Made by a program: the position numbers and the translations under genes. The notes beneath the pieces were generated by a model, which saw only the letters and a list, made by a program, of their open reading frames with translations, did not search any database and was not told the DNA's origin. This document shows positions 44,266 to 51,322 of a stretch of DNA of 51,322 bases, piece by piece. Position 1 is the first letter of the stretch; every line of letters begins with the position of its first letter. Source of the DNA: Acetivibrio alkalicellulosi (GTDB lineage: Bacteria > Bacillota > Clostridia > Acetivibrionales > Acetivibrionaceae); NCBI GenBank assembly GCA_008125075.1, contig VLTH01000002.1, forward strand, positions 3,091,009 to 3,142,330, given 5' to 3'.

Positions 44266-45303
44266 ATGAAAATACAGAATCCTCATGATAAATTCTTTAA
44301 AGAAACTTTTTCAAATATAGATGTGGCAAAAGACTTTATGACTAATTATTTACCACAAAGTATTATGAATATTATAGATATAAATACACTGGAACCTCAA
44401 AAAGATAGTTTTATAAATGAAGATCTTCAAGAAGTATTTTCAGACATGCTTTTTAGGGTAAATATTAATAATAGAGAAGGTTATATATATTTTCTTTTTG
44501 AACACAAAAGCTACATTAGCAAGAATATATCATTTCAACTATTAAAGTATATGATTGAAATTTGGGAAGCAAAGATAAAGAAAGAAAAAACAGATGAACT
44601 TCCAATAATAATTCCTTTGGTTATATATCATGGTAGTGACGAATGGAAAATTAAGACTACACTAGGAGAAATGATAAAGGGATATGATGAGCTATCTGAA
44701 AATGTGAAAAAATATGTTCCCAATTATGAATATCTGCTTTATGACTTATCAAAATATACAGATGAGCACATTAAGGGAGAAGTTCAGCTTAGTATTTTGC
44801 TTAGTATTTTCAGGGACATATTCTCTAAAGATGGGCATATTATTAGAAAAACAGTCTTAAGAGCAGTAGAACATTTAAGAGAATTAGATGATCAACAGAC
44901 AGGAATTGAATATTTCAAAACCTTTATGAGGTATATATTAAATACTGGGCAAAGATTAACTAAGGAAGACATTAGCGATATTGTTAAAACTATTGAAAAA
45001 ACTTATCCAGAAGGGAGTGATTTTGTAATGACTTTGGCTGATCAATTTAGACAAGAAGGAAAACTAGAAGGAAAACTAGAAGGAAAACTAGAAGGTCTTC
45101 AACAAGGTCTTCAACAAGGGAGGAAAGAAGAGAGAAAAGAAACTCTTTACAAAACAGCAATAAAATTATTAATTAAAAAATTTGGCAAACTGCCCGAAGA
45201 TTCAAAGGATAAGATATTACAATTAGATACTGAAGTTTTAGAGATTATAATCGACAGCATTTTTGAATACAAAAGTTTAGATGATGTGAAAAAATATCTT
45301 TAG
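44266..45303 (+). CDS. Rpn family PD-(D/E)XK nuclease / putative transposase
   Basis: Protein of 345 aa. N-terminal HDKFFKETFSNIDVAKDFM is the family start (PHDKxFKxxF). The nuclease core residues are DMLFRV and YIYFLFEHKSY (D...E-x-K). Then LVIYHG. Near the C-terminus GKLEGKLEGKLEGLQQGLQQ is a direct repeat (DNA 45055-45120), typical for the family's variable linker. E. coli Rpn proteins are DNA endonucleases that promote RecA-independent recombination. Start after GGACGGTG. Confidence 0.9.
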   Translation: MKIQNPHDKFFKETFSNIDVAKDFMTNYLPQSIMNIIDINTLEPQKDSFINEDLQEVFSDMLFRVNINNREGYIYFLFEHKSYISKNISFQLLKYMIEIWEAKIKKEKTDELPIIIPLVIYHGSDEWKIKTTLGEMIKGYDELSENVKKYVPNYEYLLYDLSKYTDEHIKGEVQLSILLSIFRDIFSKDGHIIRKTVLRAVEHLRELDDQQTGIEYFKTFMRYILNTGQRLTKEDISDIVKTIEKTYPEGSDFVMTLADQFRQEGKLEGKLEGKLEGLQQGLQQGRKEERKETLYKTAIKLLIKKFGKLPEDSKDKILQLDTEVLEIIIDSIFEYKSLDDVKKYL

Positions 45304-45364
45304 CAACAAAATAGGTATTTCCTGCTTTTTTCTTTGATTCATTATTATCTCAGTATATAAACAT

Positions 45365-45401
45365 GATTAAAGAAACAACAGTGACTGTTGTTTCTTTAAT
45401 C
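45365..45401. terminator. Long palindrome after the Rpn-like gene
   Basis: Perfect 18-bp arms around a single G (45383): GATTAAAGAAACAACAGT and its inverse. It lacks a following T-run in the plus direction, but the stem's U-rich arm could end transcripts in either direction. Confidence 0.5.
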
Positions 45402-45740
45402 ACAATATTGGTCAAATGTTTTAATCCTTAAATCAAACACTTCTTTATTATCTATAATTCATTAAATTTTTTGCAATTTTTCATTTATTTGTATTACCAA
45501 GCTCCAATTTCATCGGACAAACCTCCTGAAATTAAGTTGAAAGATACAAAATTAGTTTCAAAACCTATTCTTAGAGGTCTTTATCACAGCTACAAAAAAA
45601 TTGCCTAACCATTACTGCTTTTTCAATATCTTATTTTGTTATGCAAAAAAACAATCATCTTGGCTTTAATACCATAATGCTTGTTTTTTCGACTAAGTTA
45701 TTATTGTTTATAAAGTATAAATTTGTATGTGTTACTTGCT
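45402..45740. other. Intergenic with remnant tails
   Basis: No intact gene. Part near 45450-45495 resembles 44150-44200 and may be the worn tail of another Rpn or nuclease gene. Its end belongs to the repeat family at 45643. Confidence 0.4.
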
Positions 45741-45787
45741 TTACTTTTTAAATATTGTCTCTTGTTTTAGCCAGATTGAATTTTTGA
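45643..45787. repeat. ATPase 3'-end repeat, copy A
   Basis: Shared with 48551-48692 and in part 48753-48836: CTTGTTTTTT, then AAGTATAAATTTGTATGTGT and TTTTAGCCAGATTGAATTTT. It overlaps the 3' codons and trailer of the ATPase remnant. Confidence 0.7.
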
Positions 45788-46430
45788 AGTCCACAAGTGA
45801 TATTAGAAACTTAGCTATTCCTTTTGGATTAGGTAATCCTACATAAATATTAGGTAGTTCAAGGTATTGAAGAATGTATGGTGAGTGGCTAGTAATAATA
45901 ACTTTACACTGAACTAAAAACTGATCAATTACTCTTAAGTAGCTTTGTAGCAAAATTTGATAAATTGAATTTTCAGGTTCTTCAATAACTATTATTGATA
46001 ATCCGTTTATGTCTGCCAATAGTATACAAGCTAAAAGCCAAAGGACTCTCTTGCCCCTACAACTAGATAAAAAGGCCACTAAGAATAAGTTTTTTTGAAA
46101 ACTATTCAAAGTAGAATAGTCAATAACATCAGGCTCTTTTCGCAATATCTCACATGAATATTTTCTTATTTCACTTCTTCGGTCTAATAACTCAAAAGAG
46201 AATGACTTTCTATCAAACTTTTCACCATCAAAATAAACTTTAATGAACCTATCTTAATTATTTCCACTATGAATTAATTCATCTATAAGTATAAACCCTT
46301 TAATACTCTTATTTACAAGTACTTTCGAAACTTCATCCAAATATTGCAAAGGAGGTTCTGGAGTCTTGAATACAACTAATAATTTATACTCATTATTATC
46401 TAATAAATCTAATATATCAAATTCATTCAT
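45741..46430 (-). pseudogene. Broken AAA ATPase-type gene with in-frame stop
   Basis: From ATG 46430 (GGAGGG site) one frame reads MNEFDILDLLDNNEYKLLVV ... HSGNN, then TAA (46254-46256), and continues in the same frame as DRFIKVYFDGEKFDRKSFSF. The last 120 codons are the C-terminal part of an AAA/OLD-like ATPase: LSIIVIEEPENSIYQ (Walker B) and IITSHSPYILQYLELPNIYV. There is no Walker A. It looks like a small gene fused by deletion to an ATPase tail, with a nonsense codon besides. Confidence 0.7.
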
Positions 46431-46670
46431 ATTCAATCCCTCCTTTAAACTTTATTTACAATAATTATTTTTGTTATTTTATAATATAGTATTAATCAGA
46501 ACAAATAGCCAACCCTTTTTCTTGTTTTCTTAATTTTGCAAAATCTTCAAAATATTAAAATCACATGTATAGGAAATCTAGTTTTTGTCCAATATCTATC
46601 CATCTGCTTGTGCTTTTTTGTTATAATTTCATTAAAAATGTAAATTTTGCTTTTTAATATATGATAATAA

Positions 46671-46859
46671 TTAATTTAATATGTTCTCTAGAGTTATTAG
46701 CTTATCTATTATTTTCATATAATTATTGCTAGGTTCTTTGAATTTTCTAAAATATTTTTTCAGTTCTTTACGTATTTTTCTATCGTTTGTATATTCAAAA
46801 GTTAACCTTTCAAACTCATTAGTATCTTTTACTGAATATTCGTAGATATGAGTTTTCAA
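46671..46859 (-). CDS. Small hypothetical protein
   Basis: Frame of 62 codons, charged and helical (KIRKELKKYFRKFKE). TTG start after AAAGG, 12 bases from the stop of the preceding immunity-like gene. Could be real or the end of a lost gene. Confidence 0.35.
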   Translation of the reverse strand: MKTHIYEYSVKDTNEFERLTFEYTNDRKIRKELKKYFRKFKEPSNNYMKIIDKLITLENILN

Positions 46860-46871
46860 AACTTACAACCT

Positions 46872-47570
46872 TTATAGACATAACATACTAATCCCAGTTT
46901 TTTTGTTCAATTCACAGTTTATTGCATCTATTGCACCCCAAAGTCCATCTGCTCTTCCCATGCCCATCCAAACAAACTCATTTTCCAATCTATGTTTATT
47001 TTTTTGAAGTTTATTTGTTAGAAGCGGTAGCAATTTATCCTTATTTATTGCAAATGAAGCTTTACCTTTATTTTCGTCCATTAACTGATTAAATATAGTG
47101 TTTGCCACAGCATATAAACTTAACGTATTTTCATTTATCATATTCAGTAACGTATTTTCATATATTACATTTACTTTTAGTTCAGGTTTCTTCTCATGTA
47201 ACAGACTAATTTCACGTGTTATCTGTATCCAATCTGTTGGAGTATATATAGGTTCCATAGGAGGAACAGGTACTTTATATTCCTCATTTCCTATCAATAA
47301 CTTCTCCATTTCATTATTATCAATAGCCTTTAATAGCATTTGTTCTGCTATTCTCATTTTTTTATTTTTTATATTAATTTGCCTCCTGAAAAGCATCTTC
47401 AATCTATGCCCCGGACATTCACCTTCACACTTTAATACATTAGGTGGCTTACGCTCTGGATATTCATTACATACCATTGGGTTTGGAAGCTGGTGAATGC
47501 ACTTATCACATTGCATTTCTTTAATATTGAACTTCCCAACATCGAGTTTTGCCCATCTAGTTTCCGACAT
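46872..47570 (-). CDS. Orphan immunity-like protein with Cys-rich N-terminus
   Basis: Protein of 232 aa. Residues about 20-55 hold six Cys (CDKCIHQLP, VCNEYP, KCEGECPGH), a likely zinc site. The C-terminal 80 residues match the immunity protein at 48835: QLMDENKGKASFAIN, LLPLLTNKLQKNKHRLE, WMGMGRADGLWGAIDA against QLMFEQNRESPFNIN, LIPLLKDTIVKNKDKLI, WAGRNEIDGMYGYFER. So it is a paralogue, probably against a related toxin. ATG at 47570 has GGAGG; the longer frame to 47621 is not needed. No toxin gene is adjacent. Confidence 0.75.
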   Translation of the reverse strand: MSETRWAKLDVGKFNIKEMQCDKCIHQLPNPMVCNEYPERKPPNVLKCEGECPGHRLKMLFRRQINIKNKKMRIAEQMLLKAIDNNEMEKLLIGNEEYKVPVPPMEPIYTPTDWIQITREISLLHEKKPELKVNVIYENTLLNMINENTLSLYAVANTIFNQLMDENKGKASFAINKDKLLPLLTNKLQKNKHRLENEFVWMGMGRADGLWGAIDAINCELNKKTGISMLCL

Positions 47571-47659
47571 TTTAGTTACCTCCGTTATAATAGTTAGCTC
47601 AACAAAAACCTTCAAATCCATCGATCTAGCTCTATTGAATTTTTATACCACATCATATA

Positions 47660-47890
47660 TTAAGAACTAAAATATTTGCCATGTGCATCTGGATAATATT
47701 TTTTTATAGTTTCACTATCGGCAATATCAGCATTACTTAAAAATGCTTCCCAAAATGTTCCGCAATACTCACACTTATGAAGAGTACCCCACCGCTCTTC
47801 ACTCACGCTAATTTCTGGTGGGGAATTTCCAGAGAGCCATCCATTTCTACACTTCTCACAGCCCTTCTTATTCCATTCGCTTTGTGACAT
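47660..47890 (-). CDS. Small zinc-ribbon protein, possibly immunity-associated
   Basis: Protein of 76 aa with two CxxC pairs, CEKCRNGWL and CEYCGTFWEAF, probably binding one zinc. GGGGGTG in front of ATG. It lies 89 bases before the orphan immunity gene. A 3' fragment of a second copy is at 35061. Function unknown. Confidence 0.7.
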   Translation of the reverse strand: MSQSEWNKKGCEKCRNGWLSGNSPPEISVSEERWGTLHKCEYCGTFWEAFLSNADIADSETIKKYYPDAHGKYFSS

Positions 47891-48265
47891 TACTAACACC
47901 CCCTAATATTTGTTGTACACGAGCTATCATTCGCAACTTAAGATTTAGCCCTAGAAACCCATTATATAATACAGTCCCAATTTTTATTATTTGAGCATCT
48001 TCATTACCTCCATTTTCTATAAAGAAAGGAATTGCTCCACCTATATGATCTGAATGAGTATGAGTTAATATTACAAAATCTATTTGTTTCTTATGTTTTT
48101 TCATATCCAACAAACTGGCTTAATATAATCAAAATATGTATTATATGTGCCAAAATCAATCATAATATTAACTTCCTCATTACATTTTTGCAATGTAATC
48201 AAAAAGCTGTCTCCTTGCTTAGCTTGAAATACTCTAACACTTATTTTATATATACGCTCATTCAT
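47868..48265 (-). pseudogene. Metallo-beta-lactamase-fold hydrolase, truncated and frameshifted
   Basis: Starts well (GAAAGGA then ATG 48265): ISVRVFQAKQGDSFLITLQ and IMIDFGTYNTYF, as in ComEC-type MBL proteins. A TGA follows at 48103. Another frame carries on with IDFVILTHTHSDHIGGAIPF (the HxHxDH zinc motif) and then runs into the zinc-ribbon gene. The C-terminal half is missing. Confidence 0.8.
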
Positions 48266-48834
48266 AATTTTATCCTTTCAAGTCTATTAAATCTAGAACT
48301 TCTTAAGTTTTAAAACGAAACTTGAACTTCATTTTAATTCTCTTTTAATCAGCATTAATATTTTTTCTGCATAGCTAACATTAAAAAACCACTGCTTTCA
48401 TTATATAAAACTCTCCAATCTCTTCCTTGGTAACATCTTTTAACTTTAAAGGTGAAAGATATTTTTGAAAGAATTCCAATCATACTTTACAATAGGTTAC
48501 AGTGAAAAACTGCCTATAACTTGGATAATGGTGGGAGTATAAATTGTATTGCAAAAAAACAAGCATATAAATAAAATTACCAAAGTACTTGTTTTTTATA
48601 TAAGTTATTTTAGTTTAAAAAGTATAAATTTGTATGTGTCGCTCTCTTGCTTGTTAAACATTAGTACGTATTTTAGCCAGATTGAATTTTTGCAAGACAC
48701 AGCACTAATTTTTACAGGGGGGGTTAAAGTTGATACTTTTCAAACATGCCGACAGTTTTTTACTTAAGTTATTATTGCGTTAATAAAAGTATAAAATTAT
48801 ATGTATTACATGCGTCACTTGCATTTCCTAAATA
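48266..48834. other. Intergenic with ATPase-tail remnants
   Basis: No intact gene. The minus strand at about 48655-48712 reads CKNSIWLKYVLMFNK, matching FKNSIWLKQETIFKK at the end of the ATPase remnant at 45741. Two repeat copies lie here. Confidence 0.6.
48551..48692. repeat. ATPase 3'-end repeat, copy B
   Basis: Matches copy A (45643-45787) along most of its length, including CCAGATTGAATTTTTG. Confidence 0.7.
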
Positions 48835-48836
48835 TT
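48753..48836. repeat. ATPase 3'-end repeat, partial copy C
   Basis: Shares CAGTTTTTTACTTAAGTTATTATTG-like and AAGTATAAA..TATGTATTAC words with A and B, then ends at the stop of the immunity gene. Confidence 0.5.
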
Positions 48837-49311
48837 AAAGTATAGAATAGCCATAATATGTCACAAATGCTCTGTTCATTCTTTCGAAATATCCATACAT
48901 ACCGTCAATTTCATTCCTCCCCGCCCAATCATAATACCTTATAAGCTTATCTTTATTCTTAACAATTGTATCTTTTAGCAAAGGAATCAATTCGTTAATG
49001 TTAATGTTAAATGGTGACTCTCTATTTTGTTCAAACATCAATTGAATGTATATAGCTTCAAGTGCACAATATAAACCAAATAAATCTTCACATATCATAA
49101 TCTTAAGGGTTTCTTCAAGCCTTCCTAATATATCCCTATCACCCTCAATATATATCTTGTAGATACCTTCTTTTAGTATTCTAATATAATCTGCTGGCGT
49201 TGTTAGATTAGAAAGATGTGAATTTTTAATTTGAAAATGATTTTTCCCTTCCAGCATCTCCTTAAGCGAATCAGTTTTTATAGCACCTTCCACCATTGTA
49301 TTTATTTCCAT
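48835..49311 (-). CDS. Immunity protein for the Rhs toxin
   Basis: Protein of 158 aa, helical and acidic, no signal peptide. The ATG directly follows the Rhs stop codon, and its GGAGG site is inside the last Rhs codons, the standard toxin-immunity arrangement. Family not recognised. Paralogous to the C-terminus of the protein at 46872 (QLM.E, PLL, KNK, W.G, DG-aromatic-G). Confidence 0.8.
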   Translation of the reverse strand: MEINTMVEGAIKTDSLKEMLEGKNHFQIKNSHLSNLTTPADYIRILKEGIYKIYIEGDRDILGRLEETLKIMICEDLFGLYCALEAIYIQLMFEQNRESPFNININELIPLLKDTIVKNKDKLIRYYDWAGRNEIDGMYGYFERMNRAFVTYYGYSIL

Positions 49312-51322
49312 TTAATTACCTCCATTTATTATATCAAACGGATTTAGATTAATACTCCTATAACCGTCCATATTAGGTATATTGTCAACAACCGCTTCAA
49401 GAGCACCACCATCTGTCCTTCCACCTGAAATAAAATGAGCATTAGCACCATATTCATTACCCGATGGCAATCTAGCCTCAAAATCTAATGGATTATTGAC
49501 ATCAATTCTAACAACTCCGCCATGATTTAAAAAAGTTCCTTTGTCAAAACCAAGTATTTTTTCCAATTTTGTAACATCGCCATTGGCTTGTATCAAAGCA
49601 TTATCTATTTCTTCTGGCGTTGAGATAAATAATTCTCCATGTCTTCCTAATTTAGGATTTAATATATTATCTTTAATCCTTGCATTGTAAGTATCTACAG
49701 AAACTAGATATGAACCACCATTTTCGAAATTCCTAATATGACTTTCTATGTAATTCTTATCATATAACATTTCTGCATTTGGTCTTTCACCCCACCTTGG
49801 TTCCCCAGAAGCAACCTGTTCCCAAAATTGAGTATATACTTTACCATCTTCTTCTGACATCTCTCCAAACGCAGAAAATTGTCCTCCTGAATATACATTA
49901 CTCTTACTCTCACCACAATACCCACTTGGGTCAACATACTTAACAGGATTATTACTAACATAACTATAAAGATTTAATCCATCACCCCTATAAGTATCCT
50001 CCTGTGTAAACCTCCCCACCACAGGATTATAAAACCTTGCCCTCAAGTAATACTGTCCTGTAACTTGATCAAACTGCTCACCTGCATACTTAAACCTATT
50101 ATGCACCTGCTCCTTAGCTTCAACTATATTACCAAATGCATCATACCTATAACTATTTACAACCTCACCCTTACCATCTGCAAGCCCCACAACATCACCG
50201 TGTCCATTATTTAAGTAATAATGACTGTTTCCTTTATCATCCTTCTGGGCAAGAAGCTCATGTCCCCTTACTATTGAAGCCTTTAGATTACCCACTCCAT
50301 CTAGCTCTGCAACTACATCCCTGCCACTGAATATAAATCTATTTAAACTACCATTTTCATTTACCTCAAACCTTAACCCTTCTGGATCATATCTATTTTT
50401 TACATAGCCTCCTGTTGCACTTTGAACCTTTAAAGTCCTATTAAAGCAGTCATAAGTATATTTAGTTGTGCCACGCATCCCATTTTCTGCTATCAAATTA
50501 CCTTGTGCATCATACTGGTATGAGGTATGCTCTCCACCTTCTATCTTTTCCCTTAGCCTGTTTCTGCTGTCATAATCATAGCTTGTTGTTATACTTCCTA
50601 TTGTCCTTGCCCTACGGTTTCCTGCCATATCATATGTAAATACCTCTTCTGCACTTGGATAAACCGCTTTTGAAAGTCTGTTTAGGCTATCATAAAAATA
50701 CTTTGTTACTTCTCAGTTTTCAACTTTTTCTACCTGATTTCCATTGTTGTCATACACATAGCTGTGGTTTAAAATCTCTATACTGCATGTATGCCAATAA
50801 GGTTTTTATCTGTATCATGACTATATTCTACCTTTATTCCATTTCCAAAGTTTATAGAGGATATTGTTCCGTCATCGTTATATCCATAAGATGCTTCTCT
50901 TTTTCCTCCCGCATAAACCTCTTCCATACGCCCGATTATATCATATTTATACTGTATATGCCGGCCTGCTACGTCATCTAATTCAACTATATTACTGTTT
51001 TTATCATACTTATACTTAAGTATGGGCTTTCCATTAGCCTTCTTACTCTTTAGCTTCATTCCTGGAGTATATTCATAACTATATGTCATACCTCCACTTG
51101 ATGCAGCCTTTAGTGTTCCATCCACATTATAGTTAAACTCTTCTAATGTTCCAGTTGCTAGATCTTTTCTAAGTAACAAATTGTCATCCATATTATAAAG
51201 GAAGTCGGTTACTCTCTTGTTTCTGTCTATTTTCCTTGAGACTCTTCCCTTAATATCATACTTATAGGAGATAGCAGCTCCTGCTTGGTCTATTATCTGA
51301 GACACCTTATTTAAACTATTAT
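49312..51322 (-). pseudogene. Rhs polymorphic toxin, broken; 5' end beyond window
   Basis: YD repeats (YKYDIKGRVSRKID, YDYDSRNRLREKIEG) run from the right edge to the Rhs core RFTQEDTYRGDGLNLYSYVS and VKYVDPSGYC. A C-terminal toxin domain of about 200 residues follows. Two lesions lie between: a one-base frameshift near 50781-50786 and an in-frame TGA at 50713-50715 where a Gly (ENGE) is expected. The toxin domain (GTFLNHGGVVRIDVNNPLDF, RLPSGNEYGANAHFISGGRT) is not one I can name. Without readthrough no full protein is made, yet the toxin end and immunity gene are intact. Confidence 0.85.

Noticed and set aside
48549-48767. Plus-strand frame of 72 codons
   Set aside because: It covers a repeat of gene-tail sequence whose meaning is on the minus strand.
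50713-50715. TGA in the Rhs gene as a recoded codon
   Set aside because: A frameshift lies 70 bases away and no recoding signal was seen; plain inactivation is simpler.

Overview
The window is AT-rich Bacillota DNA. Two proteins carry type I dockerins, one also carries cohesin-like domains, and others have S-layer-homology, copper-amine-oxidase-like stalk and BspA-type LRR domains. Together these point to a cellulosome-forming, anaerobic clostridium of the Acetivibrio / Ruminiclostridium / Pseudobacteroides type. The species cannot be fixed from the sequence alone.

Layout. (1) 1-6.7 kb: a gene cut by the window edge, then a 1960-residue secreted BspA-LRR protein ending in a dockerin. (2) 7.0-13.1 kb: a minus-strand pentose-phosphate operon in the order gnd, zwf, cyclase-family hydrolase, pirin, tkt. 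(3) 13.3-17.9 kb: a UbiA-type prenyltransferase, then a CrtI-like desaturase paired with an ABC1/UbiB-type kinase; decayed gene pieces, including a probable hemB 3' end, lie between. (4) 18.0-20.2 kb: a small scaffoldin (three cohesin-like domains plus dockerin) and a broken short-chain dehydrogenase. (5) 20.3-34.5 kb: an uncharacterised contractile-injection-like operon. It encodes a VgrG-like spike, two unknown proteins, an Hsp70-like ATPase with an N-terminal extension, another unknown protein, an HNH-type nuclease toxin, a HEAT-repeat probable immunity protein and a Ser/Thr kinase. A divergent L,D-transpeptidase-like gene starts beside vgrG. Copper-amine-oxidase-stalk paralogues bracket the block, and a REP-associated transposase (RAYT) with REP sites has inserted in it. 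(6) 35.4-40.8 kb: an SLH-anchored beta-helix protein and a coupled operon of three radical SAM proteins and a small methyltransferase, with a possible 30-codon ORF at its end. (7) 41-45.3 kb: three single genes, each with a good sigma-A-type promoter: a DUF4143-type ATPase of foreign base composition, an ATPase-nuclease fusion and an Rpn-like nuclease. (8) 45.3-51.3 kb: an Rhs polymorphic-toxin locus. The Rhs gene is broken by a frameshift and a nonsense codon; its adjacent immunity gene, a divergent paralogue and several immunity, MBL and ATPase remnants follow it.

The strongest candidate for an undescribed system is the VgrG / Hsp70-like / kinase operon at 23.1-34.0 kb. It has a spike, an apparent toxin-immunity pair and a chaperone-like ATPase, but no sheath, tube, baseplate or TssB/C-type gene in the window. 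The radical SAM/methyltransferase operon is a second candidate. The window also preserves good evidence of how toxin-immunity islands decay, with duplicated gene tails and scattered immunity fragments.
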